A DNA stretch of 64,000 nt from Fidelibacterota bacterium (GTDB lineage: Bacteria; Marinisomatota; Marinisomatia; Marinisomatales; UBA1611), in contig PBKF01000043.1 of assembly GCA_002722105.1 (NCBI GenBank), positions 16,589 through 80,588 on the forward strand. Direction: 5' to 3'. This document shows, piece by piece, positions 51,685 through 60,677 of this stretch. Numbering within the stretch: position 1 is the stretch's first letter; each line of letters starts with the position of its first letter. The notes beneath the pieces were generated by a model. The model did no database searches. It was not told where the DNA came from and saw only the letters and a list, made by a program, of their open reading frames with translations. The position numbers were made by a program, and so were the translations under genes.

Positions 51685-54675
51685 ATGTTTAAAAACGACG
51701 AAAGATACTGGGACATAAACCTACTAAATAAGTGGTTTGCCATATCATCAATTATTTTTCTTGTATGTACTGTATGGGTTTTTGTCGATGACAATGATGA
51801 TGAGTTTAAAGATTATCAGCGCGAGTTTCGTAAAATGCAAATTGAAGTCTCTCAAAAAAAGCTTGAAGAGCAAGCATCTGAAGTGGAAAAAGAAAGGATT
51901 GTATACGAAAATGCATTAGCTAATGCACAAAAAGAATTTGATTCTCGAAATATTGAATTGGAAGATCTTGAGAGAGAACTGACCTTACAAGAAAATATGC
52001 ACTATAATCAGAATATGGAATACCAAAGCCATAAAGCAAATGTTGACGCTCTTAAGTATCTGGTTGAAGCTGAAAATACACATGAGAGTCATGGAGAATC
52101 CCATAAAGATGAATATGTTGCTGCCTTAGATAAATTAGATACATTAAGGCTGAATAAAGAATCAACAGAAATTGAAATGTCATCGCGAAGAGAGAGAATA
52201 AAAAGTATCAAATCAATTGTAAAAAATAAGCAAGATGAACTCGATAAGTATTTAAAAGAAGCTACTCTTACTGCAAACAAACTCTCCAAGTTGGATCGTG
52301 GTCGAATGACAATGGCTAATAAACTTGGTGATATTGTACGAGACCTTCCCATTCTTGATTTTCTTGATCCTTACTACAAAGTCAATCAAATAGTTGTTGC
52401 AGATGTCAAGTACGATGTGAATTTTGCATCAGTGCCAGTTGTTGACAGATGTACAAGTTGCCATTTGGGTATAGATAATGCAGATTTCTCTGATGCTCCT
52501 CAACCATATACAACACATCCTAATCTTGACCTCTACATCACATCTAAATCACCACATCCAATGAATAATTTTGGATGTACCAGTTGTCATGCCGGTCGTA
52601 GTCGTGGGACATCGTTTTTATCATCATCCCATACACCAAATACACCAGGTGAAAAGCAACGATGGATTGAAGAACATGATTGGAAAGTAAATCACCACTG
52701 GCTGACACCCATGCTTCCAACAAAATATACGGAAGCAAGTTGTTTCAAATGCCACTCAAATACAAGTGACTTAGCTGGTGGTGAAAAAATAAACCTTGGT
52801 CTAACCCTTGTAGATCAAGCAGGCTGTAATGGTTGCCATCATAATGAAAATTGGCGTAGTCTAGCTAAAGCAGGTCCAAACTTAAAAAAGATTAATGAAA
52901 AGTTGACCAAAGACTGGGTATCAAAATGGGTGAAAAACCCTCGTCATTTTAGGTATAATACAAGGATGCCAGCCATTTTTGAACAACCTAACCAAGAAAG
53001 TCCTGAAATCACAGCATATAATAATGTAGAAATCGCTGGTATAACCGAATACCTTTTTAATGGTAAAGAAAAACAAAAAGTTAGAAATAGTAGACGTTTT
53101 CTTGGAGACCCTGTAAAAGGTGAAAAGTTATTCAATACTGTTGGTTGTATGGGTTGCCATATTTCTGAAGATAATCCAGAAAACGCTCCTCACATAAACG
53201 ATTATCCAAATCTTACAAAAGTTCATGGGCCAAATCTTGTCGGGCTTGGATCAAAAGTCTCTGCAGAATGGCTTTACGGATGGTTAATGGATCCACAAGC
53301 CTATATGCCTGATACCAAAATGCCTAACCTAAGACTTGAACCACAACAAGCAAAAGATATTTCAGCATACCTATTAAAAAATAAAAATATAACCTTTGAT
53401 AAGCTTCCAGCGCATGATTTTAATAAAGAAGTTCTTGATGAATTGACTGTAAATTGGCTCAAAAAATCAAATCCTGAAAAATTTGCTCTTGCAAAAGCTG
53501 AAAAAATGGATGATCAACAAAAATTGAATTTTATTGGGGAAAAAAGTATTAGGCATTATGGTTGTTTTGGTTGCCATAATATTGACGGTTTTGACGATGC
53601 TAAACCTATTGGAGTGGAAATAACAGAAGAAGGCTCCAAACCTGTAGGAAAGTTCGATTTTGGACTATTTCATGATATCGATCATACCGTCCATTCCTGG
53701 ATAGAGAATAAACTAAGGACACCAAGAATATATGATAGAGGAAAAGAGAGTAATCACCTTGATCTTTTGAAAATGCCTAATTTTTATTTTTCTGAAGAAG
53801 AAATTGAAGCAATAACAACAGCAGTTCTTGCTTTTAACTCCAATAAAGTTGGAGAGAATTTAAAAGCCTACAAAAAAGCACCAGAGCTATATAAAAAGGG
53901 TCATCGATTAGTAAAACAATATAATTGTCAAGGTTGCCACCTTATTGAAAATCGTGGTGGGCAACTAGTCGAGCATATTGGTTTACCAGAATACGGTCCT
54001 CCTAATCTTAACTCTGAAGGTAGAAAAGCGAATCCGGATTGGTTATTAACCTTTTTTAACAATCCATCTATTATTAGGCCAAACCTGCAAGTAAGAATGC
54101 CCAGTTTCCACCAGATATCAGATGAAGATTGGGATGCTATCATAGCCTATTTTCAACATTTGGATGGTGAAAAAATTAACTATCGAGCTGAGCATAAATT
54201 CGATCAATCAAGTACAGAGTTTTTAGCCGGTATGAAACTACACGAATTTGGTGAATGTAATAAATGTCATTTTTATGGAGAAGAATTTCCCAGTGGTGAA
54301 CCAGCGACATGGGCTCCAAACCTCGCCTTAACCAAAGAGCGTTTGAATCCTGATTGGGTCACTGAGTGGCTCAGAAATCCTCAGGTTATTATGCCAGGAA
54401 CTAAGATGCCAGCACCCTATCTTCCAGATCAAGAAACTTTAGCTGCTGATGGAGGCCGTGAAATAATGGGAGATGCTCTAGTTAAGTTAGATGGTGATAC
54501 TACAGCTATGCTTGATGGATTGAGAGATTATATATGGGACATTAAAGGTGAAACTAATATTGATAAACTTATTAAAAATTATTTTGATAGAAACGGCTAT
54601 GATTTTGATATTGCAGGTGAAGACAACTATGAAGAAGATGAAGAAGATGAAGGCTGGGATGATGATGATTGGTAA
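51685..54675 (+). CDS. Eight-heme c-type cytochrome with N-terminal TM/coiled coil and acidic Trp-ended tail
   Basis: 996 residues. A TM helix (~15-30) is followed by a long coiled coil (~40-205) and then eight CxxCH heme sites at residues 256, 298, 353, 381, 488, 627, 748 and 858. Several Met ligand candidates occur in KMPNL/RMPSF/KMPAP-type motifs, and the C-terminal half looks like successive mono-heme cytochrome c modules (GPNL...WL.NP...MP). The last ~20 residues are Asp/Glu rich and end GWDDDDW, a tail shared with oxidase subunit II at 61520. It is cotranscribed with Rieske and cytochrome b and would carry electrons from the reductase toward the oxidase, replacing a simple c1. Closed by a terminator. 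Confidence 0.93.
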   Translation: MFKNDERYWDINLLNKWFAISSIIFLVCTVWVFVDDNDDEFKDYQREFRKMQIEVSQKKLEEQASEVEKERIVYENALANAQKEFDSRNIELEDLERELTLQENMHYNQNMEYQSHKANVDALKYLVEAENTHESHGESHKDEYVAALDKLDTLRLNKESTEIEMSSRRERIKSIKSIVKNKQDELDKYLKEATLTANKLSKLDRGRMTMANKLGDIVRDLPILDFLDPYYKVNQIVVADVKYDVNFASVPVVDRCTSCHLGIDNADFSDAPQPYTTHPNLDLYITSKSPHPMNNFGCTSCHAGRSRGTSFLSSSHTPNTPGEKQRWIEEHDWKVNHHWLTPMLPTKYTEASCFKCHSNTSDLAGGEKINLGLTLVDQAGCNGCHHNENWRSLAKAGPNLKKINEKLTKDWVSKWVKNPRHFRYNTRMPAIFEQPNQESPEITAYNNVEIAGITEYLFNGKEKQKVRNSRRFLGDPVKGEKLFNTVGCMGCHISEDNPENAPHINDYPNLTKVHGPNLVGLGSKVSAEWLYGWLMDPQAYMPDTKMPNLRLEPQQAKDISAYLLKNKNITFDKLPAHDFNKEVLDELTVNWLKKSNPEKFALAKAEKMDDQQKLNFIGEKSIRHYGCFGCHNIDGFDDAKPIGVEITEEGSKPVGKFDFGLFHDIDHTVHSWIENKLRTPRIYDRGKESNHLDLLKMPNFYFSEEEIEAITTAVLAFNSNKVGENLKAYKKAPELYKKGHRLVKQYNCQGCHLIENRGGQLVEHIGLPEYGPPNLNSEGRKANPDWLLTFFNNPSIIRPNLQVRMPSFHQISDEDWDAIIAYFQHLDGEKINYRAEHKFDQSSTEFLAGMKLHEFGECNKCHFYGEEFPSGEPATWAPNLALTKERLNPDWVTEWLRNPQVIMPGTKMPAPYLPDQETLAADGGREIMGDALVKLDGDTTAMLDGLRDYIWDIKGETNIDKLIKNYFDRNGYDFDIAGEDNYEEDEEDEGWDDDDW

Positions 54676-54695
54676 GTAAAAATAATTTAATCAAT

Positions 54696-54733
54696 AAAAA
54701 AGCCCCGTCAAGTTTATTGATGGGGCTTTTTTA
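54696..54733 (+). terminator. Intrinsic terminator of the reductase operon
   Basis: agccccgtcaa (54701-54711) pairs with ttgatggggct (54717-54727, one G-T pair) around a 5-base loop, preceded by six A and followed by six T. It lies 26 bases after the stop of the multiheme cytochrome and may also serve the minus-strand SCO gene that ends at 54752. Confidence 0.92.
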
Positions 54734-54751
54734 TTATCACTTCCGTGAAGC

Positions 54752-55597
54752 TCAATCATTCATGAGTAAATCTATAGAATTTTTCACATTTCCAATTTTC
54801 CAATTATCACCAGGCCAAGAGCCTAATAATTCTTGATTTGGGGCTAAGAATATAGATCGTAATGTATGGCCAATCTTCCCTTCATCTATTCCCCAAAATT
54901 CACATCCACTTTGTTTTGCAATTCGGTATACATCTTCTATATGACCACTGCTGGACCACACTTGCCAATTTTCAAATTCTGCAATTACTGGTCCGTAAAA
55001 ATCATTTAATATCGATGGGGTATCATGTTTATAATCGAAACTAATCATAATGAATTCAATTTCATTATTATTTTTAAATGCCCTAGCCAAATATTCATTT
55101 TTTATTACTACTGCTGGGCACATAGTAGGCATGGGGCACCGCGTAAAAATAAAGGAGATAAATTTATATTTTTGACTTAGATCAGATAATCGCACTTTTG
55201 AACTATCCAATTTCAACAAGGTTACATCATCTAAGATTTCTCCTATTTTTTTTTCACGATATTCTTCATCATCAAAATAATCATTATTATCTTCTACTGG
55301 AATTACACCTTTACCCACAACTTTGAACTGGCGAGCCCATGTAGATCTATCACCCCAAACAAATTCAAAATGGACGCTGTCTCCTGATAATAATCCTTCA
55401 ATCTCACTCAGATCAATTAAATCAAATTCCATGATCATGGGATACATAAGATCAGGAATCGTATCATGAGCAATAATTATTGTCATGGAATCTGGATGAA
55501 TCTCATAGATGGTACCTTTTACAGGATAGATTTTCTCATTTTCACTGCAATTAAAAACAGTCAGACTCAGAGTTATAAATGTAAAAATATTTTTCAT
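54752..55597 (-). CDS. CusF-like copper domain fused to a SCO protein, lipoprotein
   Basis: Start chosen at 55597, giving a 281-residue lipoprotein (lipobox VFNC, ~Cys17); an upstream ATG (55636) would bury the signal and overlap the terminator. Residues ~25-95 resemble the CusF/CopK-type copper-binding domain (VKGTIYEIHPDSMTIIIAHDTIPDLMYPMIMEFDL, in parts, with the Met-rich PMIM). From ~125 a SCO thioredoxin fold follows, with TRCPMPTMCPA (CxxxxxC: one residue pair longer than usual CxxxC) and the His in KIGHTLRSIFLAP. Likely copper delivery to the oxidase on the periplasmic side. It is a second SCO besides 44815. Confidence 0.88.
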   Translation of the reverse strand: MKNIFTFITLSLTVFNCSENEKIYPVKGTIYEIHPDSMTIIIAHDTIPDLMYPMIMEFDLIDLSEIEGLLSGDSVHFEFVWGDRSTWARQFKVVGKGVIPVEDNNDYFDDEEYREKKIGEILDDVTLLKLDSSKVRLSDLSQKYKFISFIFTRCPMPTMCPAVVIKNEYLARAFKNNNEIEFIMISFDYKHDTPSILNDFYGPVIAEFENWQVWSSSGHIEDVYRIAKQSGCEFWGIDEGKIGHTLRSIFLAPNQELLGSWPGDNWKIGNVKNSIDLLMND

Positions 55598-55611
55598 ATT
55601 AAATTTTTGAA

Positions 55612-55648
55612 TAAAAAAAGGCGGAGAAACCTCCACCTTTTTTTATTC
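55612..55648 (-). terminator. Intrinsic terminator after the cupredoxin gene
   Basis: On the minus strand ggtggag pairs with ctccgcc (one mismatch) around a short loop, flanked by seven A and seven T (plus-strand 55613-55646). It lies ~20 bases after the stop of the 55664 gene and ends before the SCO start at 55597, so the SCO gene presumably has its own promoter or depends on read-through. Confidence 0.8.
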
Positions 55649-55663
55649 AAGTTTTTTAAAAAA

Positions 55664-56374
55664 TTATTTTTTCTTAGGGCGGGTAAAAGTGAAATCCTGT
55701 GTTGTATCACCAGTACCAATCGTAACAGTTGCAGTTAATGGGCTTTTCTTAAATTTTTCCTGCCAGCATACAACTTCATATGTTCCTGCAGGAATACCAT
55801 CAATAGAGAAATTTCCATTAGAATCTGTGACTGCGAAATAAGGATGATCACTTACTAAAACCCACGTTTTCATCCAGGGATGAACATCACATTTGATGTA
55901 AAAAGGATCTGGCTCAGATTTGGGGAATGAAGCTTTTTTCTTTTTTACAACTCTGGGCATAGCAAAATTGAATTCCTTATTAACCTTAGGCATTGAGTGA
56001 ATATTGTGAAGTGTTGCATCGCTATTTTTTATAAGTAATTCCTGTCCCGCAACCATTCCAAAAACATGAGGGTCATATACGCAACCTACCTGATCCAAAA
56101 CTGCAGGATCTTTTGGGACACCACCAGAATAAGGAACATTTCGTAAATATACGAGTGCTTCTGCCATAGAGCCATCATCTGCCATTTTAAAACTTTCACT
56201 GTATACTGGACCAGAGTGTGATGTACCACAAACTGGATCAGCATCCATTCTCAAACGTTTTGTTTTTGGAGGCTTACCATCATACTTAACATGGCCATTC
56301 AATGTCCCAGCATTAACAACTACAATAGCGAATACTGCTAGAATTCCACTTGTGATTACTTTTTTTAGATTCAT
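55664..56374 (-). CDS. Exported amicyanin-like blue-copper protein with carboxypeptidase-regulatory-like tail
   Basis: 236 residues, signal peptide ~1-22. A cupredoxin segment (~105-175) shows NSDATLHNIHSM with His123 and the type-1 copper run KCDVHPWMKTWV: Cys162-x2-His165-x2-Met168, the amicyanin spacing. The ~180-230 part (SNGNFSIDGIPAGTYEVVCW) resembles a carboxypeptidase-regulatory Ig fold. It is a single-gene minus transcript ending in a terminator, placed between reductase and oxidase operons. By position it is a good candidate for a soluble electron carrier between them or for a copper store; not proven. Confidence 0.85.
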   Translation of the reverse strand: MNLKKVITSGILAVFAIVVVNAGTLNGHVKYDGKPPKTKRLRMDADPVCGTSHSGPVYSESFKMADDGSMAEALVYLRNVPYSGGVPKDPAVLDQVGCVYDPHVFGMVAGQELLIKNSDATLHNIHSMPKVNKEFNFAMPRVVKKKKASFPKSEPDPFYIKCDVHPWMKTWVLVSDHPYFAVTDSNGNFSIDGIPAGTYEVVCWQEKFKKSPLTATVTIGTGDTTQDFTFTRPKKK

Positions 56375-56530
56375 GTTATAATTCCTTTTTTCATATAATA
56401 AATAGGGGTTTGAAATTTACCAGTATTTTTGGTTAAAGATGAATAGAAAATTAGACGCTTGTTATTAGAAAAGTACTCTTGCCCTTTGTATTTTCTACCA
56501 TGAGTTTTATGAAAAAATTATTAGTTTAAT

Positions 56531-57013
56531 ATGTGGATTTTTATGATCACCTGTTATCTACTCATGTTGATTAATTTTATCAATTTATCGTTAACAGGTT
56601 TGAGTGGTTATTTCCATTTCGAAATTATGGGTGCAAACCACTTCAGGTTTGCATTATTTACAATTCTAATCTTTTCAATTACAGAAACTGTGGTGATGTA
56701 TTTTTTCATCACCACAGGCAAAGCCATAAAAAGTGCATTAGATTCTGGATTTGGAGACAAATCATTGTGGAAAAGAGAACGAAAATTAAAAATGGTTCTT
56801 TTTCCCCAATTAATGCTAACAATATTATTGGTCGGTGGCTGGTTCATTCATATTGGAGCAGTGGAAAATAAGCTTTCACCAAATTGGATTCATGCAACCT
56901 TATTCATAATAGCCTTCGTCCATCACACCTGGCTATTAAAAATAAAGAATAATGCTTTTAAAGAACAATTATCCATAATCAATGAGCTTGAATCTGATGA
57001 GGATTTAACCTGA
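56531..57013 (+). CDS. Four-TM membrane protein of unknown function, first gene of the oxidase operon
   Basis: 160 residues with four hydrophobic helices (~1-25, ~38-62, ~90-112, ~118-138). A conserved-looking HHTWLLK and GWFIHIGAVENKLSPNW lie in the second half. I do not recognise the family; several His could bind a cofactor. Its TGA overlaps the ATG of a 52-residue membrane protein, and the ferredoxin/oxidase genes follow, so it is likely an assembly or accessory subunit. Confidence 0.7.
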   Translation: MWIFMITCYLLMLINFINLSLTGLSGYFHFEIMGANHFRFALFTILIFSITETVVMYFFITTGKAIKSALDSGFGDKSLWKRERKLKMVLFPQLMLTILLVGGWFIHIGAVENKLSPNWIHATLFIIAFVHHTWLLKIKNNAFKEQLSIINELESDEDLT

Positions 57014-57171
57014 TGTATTATGCTGCAAAAGGATTAGAACTACTGGGAATCACACTTATTGGGATTGGTTTTTACATAAAATTTCCAATCCTTATGGATC
57101 CTAAACTTTTACTAGCTGGGGTTATCTGTTTTATATCGGGGTGGGCTATAGAAAAGTATATTCTTGAATAA
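57013..57171 (+). CDS. Small two-TM membrane protein (52 aa)
   Basis: ATG 57013 overlaps the TGA of the preceding gene (TGATG). Two hydrophobic stretches: GLELLGITLIGIGFYIKF and KLLLAGVICFISGWAIEKY, with a short connecting loop (PILMDP). No homology recognised. Translational coupling and position argue for a real small subunit or partner of the four-TM protein upstream; 61 bases separate it from the ferredoxin. Confidence 0.65.
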   Translation: MYYAAKGLELLGITLIGIGFYIKFPILMDPKLLLAGVICFISGWAIEKYILE

Positions 57172-57232
57172 ATTTATATCATCTTTATTGGCTTCCTATG
57201 CGTAAATTTGTTATCTAATTTTTAATAGAAAT

Positions 57233-57559
57233 ATGGCAGTTAAATTCAATTATTTTAAAGGAATTCCGGAGCTCCCTGACTATGCCAGAGAGAAAACCAA
57301 ACGTCCAAAATTAATTGCTGTTGTCGATGAAGACAACTGCACTGGGTGTCAGGCCTGTGTACCATTCTGCCCAGTAGATTGTATAGAACCTGTCGCCAAA
57401 GATAAATACGATATCCCGATCCCTCCAGTTCAGGTTCGTTTTAACGAATGTACCGGTTGTCAGGTATGTGCACGTGTATGTACTAAAATGACATGGGATG
57501 CCATTCGGATGCTTGGGACAGAAACTTTTGAAGAAAATTACGATCTTGAAATAGACTAA
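57233..57559 (+). CDS. 2[4Fe-4S] ferredoxin
   Basis: 108 residues with two CxxCxxCxxxC clusters: C36/C39/C42/C46 (CTGCQACVPFCP, followed by Pro and then C50) and C73/C76/C79/C83 (CTGCQVCARVC, followed by Thr). Cytoplasmic, no signal peptide. The basic N-terminal ~30 residues are an extension. Its location 40 bases ahead of the oxidase subunit I gene is unusual, because cytochrome oxidase does not use a ferredoxin. It may serve another enzyme or heme/oxidase maturation; position alone cannot decide. Confidence 0.93.
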   Translation: MAVKFNYFKGIPELPDYAREKTKRPKLIAVVDEDNCTGCQACVPFCPVDCIEPVAKDKYDIPIPPVQVRFNECTGCQVCARVCTKMTWDAIRMLGTETFEENYDLEID

Positions 57560-57599
57560 ACGTTTTATATCAAATTTTAATTAATATTGGAGAAATTAA

Positions 57600-59309
57600 G
57601 TGAGTAATGATTCTCACCACGAAGAAAATTTTCTACAGAAATATATTTTTTCTGTAGATCATAAAATTATTGGACTTCAATACGGTATAACATCACTACT
57701 GTTTTTGTTTTTTGGTTTTTGCTTAATGATGATAATGAGATGGCAACTAGCTTACCCGGAAACAGTTATTCCCTTCATTGGACATCTTTTTGGAGAATCT
57801 GGAATTCTTATGCCGGAGCAATATAACATGCTCGGTGCTATGCACGGTACAATTATGATTTTCTTGGGTGTTGTACCTCTTGCCGTTGGTGCGTTTGGGA
57901 ACTATATAGTTCCCTTACAAATTGGTGCACCTGACATGGCATTCCCTAAATTAAATGCTGCAAGTTATTGGTCTTACTTTGTTGGCGGCGTTGTCATGAT
58001 GACTAGTTTCATTATGCCGGAAGGCGCTGCAAGATCCGGTTGGACATCCTATCCGCCTCTATCAATTTTTGAAGCAGGTCAAACCATGTGGCTTGTCGGA
58101 ATGATTTTTCTAATTACTTCATCCCTACTAGGGTCAATGAATATTATTGTCACAATTGTTCAGTTAAGGGCACCTGGCCTTTCATGGGGTAAACTACCAT
58201 TCTTTGTCTGGGCTCAATTTGTTACTTCATTCCTTCTAGTTTTAGCATTTCCACCTTTAGAAGCAGCTGCTGTTCTGCAACTAATGGATCGTATTGCAAG
58301 TACAAGCTTTTTTCTGCCAAGTGGATTAGTCTATAGCGGGGCTACTGTGGATGTATATGGCTCAGGATCACCCCTTCTCTGGCAGCATTTATTCTGGTTT
58401 CTGGCGCATCCTGAAGTTTACGTATTAATTCTTCCAGCCATGGGGATAGTAGGAGAAGTTCTTGCTAACAATACCCGGAAACCACTTTGGGGATACAAAT
58501 CCTTAGTCTATGCAACAATCTTTTTAGGATTTATGTCATTTATTGTTTGGGCACATCATATGTTCTTAACAGGAATGGGACAGGCCATGAGCGCTTTCTT
58601 TCAAACAACAACTATGATTATCTCAATTCCATCAGTTGTTATTCTGACTGCATTTTTTATTTCACTCTGGGGTGCTTCTATCCGCTTTACCACACCCATG
58701 TTATTTGCATTGGCATTTTTACCTATGTTTGGCATTGGTGGCCTAACAGGACTGCCTCTGGGTTTTGGTGCTTCAGATATTCATCTGCATGATACATATT
58801 ATGTTATTGGACATTTTCACTATGTGGTGGCCCCGGGAACAATTTTTGCGTTATTTGCGGGAATTTATTATTGGTTTCCAAAAGCTACCGGGAAAAAAAT
58901 GAGTGAATCACTAGGAAAACTTCATTTTTGGCCTTCCTTAATTTTTATGAATGGTATTTTTATGCCTATGTTTATTCAAGGATTGGCAGGTGTATCCCGT
59001 CGCCTATATGATGGAGGGCAACTCTATGCACATGCGCAGGATGTGTTGCAGTGGAATGAATTTATGTCTATTTCTGCCTTTTGTCTGGCTGCAGCTCAAA
59101 TTCCGTTCTTCGTTAACTTTTTTCTATCTATTTTTAATGGAGAAAAAGTTGACCGTAATCCATGGCAAGCAACCACAATCGAATGGTCGGCACCTTCACC
59201 ACCCGTTCCTCATGCAAATTTTGAAGGTGAACTAAAAGTATATCGCGGCCCTTATGAATATAGCGTCCCTGGTGCTGAAAAAGATTTCTCACCGCAAACA
59301 GAAAAATAA
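57600..59309 (+). CDS. ctaD: Cytochrome c oxidase subunit I (aa3-type)
   Basis: 569 residues, 12 TM helices, start GTG preceded by ggagaaatta. Active-site motifs: low-spin heme His in LGAMHGTIMIF (~80), Cu-B His and cross-linked Tyr in LAHPEVYVLILPAMG (~260-275), HH of Cu-B in VWAHHMFLTGMGQ (~318), and both heme ligands in IGHFHYVVAPGTIF (~402-415). The Glu in HPEVY marks an A1-type D-channel. Cytochrome c is the expected donor. It is followed by subunits III and IV; subunit II is placed last. Confidence 0.97.
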   Translation: MSNDSHHEENFLQKYIFSVDHKIIGLQYGITSLLFLFFGFCLMMIMRWQLAYPETVIPFIGHLFGESGILMPEQYNMLGAMHGTIMIFLGVVPLAVGAFGNYIVPLQIGAPDMAFPKLNAASYWSYFVGGVVMMTSFIMPEGAARSGWTSYPPLSIFEAGQTMWLVGMIFLITSSLLGSMNIIVTIVQLRAPGLSWGKLPFFVWAQFVTSFLLVLAFPPLEAAAVLQLMDRIASTSFFLPSGLVYSGATVDVYGSGSPLLWQHLFWFLAHPEVYVLILPAMGIVGEVLANNTRKPLWGYKSLVYATIFLGFMSFIVWAHHMFLTGMGQAMSAFFQTTTMIISIPSVVILTAFFISLWGASIRFTTPMLFALAFLPMFGIGGLTGLPLGFGASDIHLHDTYYVIGHFHYVVAPGTIFALFAGIYYWFPKATGKKMSESLGKLHFWPSLIFMNGIFMPMFIQGLAGVSRRLYDGGQLYAHAQDVLQWNEFMSISAFCLAAAQIPFFVNFFLSIFNGEKVDRNPWQATTIEWSAPSPPVPHANFEGELKVYRGPYEYSVPGAEKDFSPQTEK

Positions 59310-59321
59310 AAGGATCTGACG

Positions 59322-59921
59322 GTGCAAATACCATATACTATTGAAGAAAGACCAGATACTGGTCTAAATAATTCCAAACTGGGAATCTGGGTGTTCCTAG
59401 CTTCTGAAATTATGCTTTTTGGAGGTCTTTTCTCTGCATATGTCTTTCTTAGAATGGCAGCACCTGTAGGTGATTTTGCTTACTGGGGTTCAAAGTTGAG
59501 TGTCCCATTAGCAACTGTAAACACATTGGTTTTAATTTCTTCCAGTGTGACTGTTATAATGTCATGGGTCTCCTTAAAAATTAAAGATTTTGAGAAATAT
59601 AAACTATATATGGGGCTTACATTACTATGTGCACTGATATTTTTGGTTATAAAATATTTTGAGTACACTGGAAAGTTTCACCATGGTATCTACCCTTCAT
59701 CTAGTACTTTTATGGGAATTTATTTTACTCTTACTGGATTACATGGACTTCATATTGTGGGCGGTATGTTTGTCATGGCTTATTTTTGGCTTCCTGCAGG
59801 AAATAAAATGTGGCACACGGAACCTGAACAATTTACAAATAGAATTGAAGTTGCCGGATTATACTGGCACTTTGTGGATCTGGTTTGGATATTTCTATTC
59901 CCGATCCTTTACCTACTCTAG
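59322..59921 (+). CDS. ctaE: Cytochrome c oxidase subunit III
   Basis: 199 residues, five TM helices, start GTG at 59322 (purine-rich aaaggatct upstream). Short CoxC/CyoC-type form: KLGIWVFLASEIMLFGGLFSAYVF near the N-terminus (in parts), FTLTGLHGLHIVGGMFVMAYFW (~140-162) with the conserved HGLHI, and EVAGLYWHFVDLVWIFLFPILYL at the end (in parts). It lies 12 bases after subunit I and 8 before subunit IV. Confidence 0.95.
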   Translation: MQIPYTIEERPDTGLNNSKLGIWVFLASEIMLFGGLFSAYVFLRMAAPVGDFAYWGSKLSVPLATVNTLVLISSSVTVIMSWVSLKIKDFEKYKLYMGLTLLCALIFLVIKYFEYTGKFHHGIYPSSSTFMGIYFTLTGLHGLHIVGGMFVMAYFWLPAGNKMWHTEPEQFTNRIEVAGLYWHFVDLVWIFLFPILYLL

Positions 59922-59929
59922 AGGGCCAA

Positions 59930-60235
59930 ATGAGCGATCAAGATCACGGACATTGGGAAGAGCACATTAAAGTTTATTTAACTATATTTGGTGCTTTGGG
60001 TGTTTTAACGGTATTAACAGTTGCAGCATCATATTTAAATGTTTCAGAAACAGAAGCCATATTTCTGGCACTTGTCATAGCTACTGTGAAAGCCAGTCTC
60101 GTGGCAGGCTACTTCATGCATCTTATTGATGAAAAACAAACAATTGTCTGGATCCTATGTCTCACATTCGTATTTTTTCTTATTTGTATGTTTTTACCAA
60201 TAATCACTGAAACGGACCACGCTAGAATGTCATGA
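59930..60235 (+). CDS. ctaF: Cytochrome c oxidase subunit IV (prokaryotic COX4)
   Basis: I start at ATG 59930, right after a gagggcc Shine-Dalgarno-like stretch and 8 bases after the subunit III stop, giving 101 residues; an ATG further upstream would overlap subunit III. The N-terminus is His/Asp-rich (MSDQDHGHWEEHIKVY), then three TM helices with FLALVIATVKASLVAGYFMHLIDEK (in parts, ~45-70), the CtaF/COX4_pro signature. It overlaps the next ORF by 4 bases (ATGA). Confidence 0.92.
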   Translation: MSDQDHGHWEEHIKVYLTIFGALGVLTVLTVAASYLNVSETEAIFLALVIATVKASLVAGYFMHLIDEKQTIVWILCLTFVFFLICMFLPIITETDHARMS

Positions 60236-60429
60236 TTTCACTAAAACAATTCCATCTCTTTTTTATCGTTGTTTCCATTCTCATTACAGCATATTATGGA
60301 TATTTTGAAATAACAAATCCAACCACCTCGGGAATGACTTCTGTGCTCCTTTCTGGTTTTTCATTTTTAGTGACTACTGGATTGATTGTTTACGGATTAT
60401 CTATGCTTAAAAAATTTAAACAGGTTTAA
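60232..60429 (+). CDS. Small two-TM membrane protein (65 aa) of the oxidase operon
   Basis: ATG overlaps the subunit IV stop. Two TM helices: HLFFIVVSILITAYYGYF and GFSFLVTTGLIVYGLSML, ending KKFKQV. No family recognised; coupling to ctaF suggests an accessory subunit or assembly helper. Confidence 0.7.
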   Translation: MISLKQFHLFFIVVSILITAYYGYFEITNPTTSGMTSVLLSGFSFLVTTGLIVYGLSMLKKFKQV

Positions 60430-60432
60430 TAA

Positions 60433-60663
60433 TTGAAAAGAATTTTACAATTCTTTATTTTTTTGTTTTTGATGTTGGCAATTCCGGATCAAGTCTATGC
60501 CTGTGCTACCTGCTTCGGTGACCCAAGTGCTCCCGCATCCAATGGAATGAATTGGGCAATTATTACATTACTGGGCGTGACCGGCGGTGTATTAGGTGGT
60601 GTAATTGGCACAATCATATCCATCAGTAGAAAAGCAAAAAAATTTAACATTATAAATAAATAG
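60433..60663 (+). CDS. Small exported/membrane protein with CATCFG motif (76 aa), TTG start
   Basis: TTG at 60433, 3 bases after the preceding stop. A cleavable-looking signal (~1-24) ends just before CATCFGDPSAP, an exposed Cys-x-x-Cys pair, followed by a Gly-rich TM helix (~40-65) and a basic tail. Short proteins with this CxxCFG start occur beside respiratory gene sets in several phyla, as far as I recall; the cysteines might bind copper or heme or form a disulfide. Function unknown. Confidence 0.7.
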   Translation: MKRILQFFIFLFLMLAIPDQVYACATCFGDPSAPASNGMNWAIITLLGVTGGVLGGVIGTIISISRKAKKFNIINK

Positions 60664-60677
60664 TAGAGGATCTTTTA

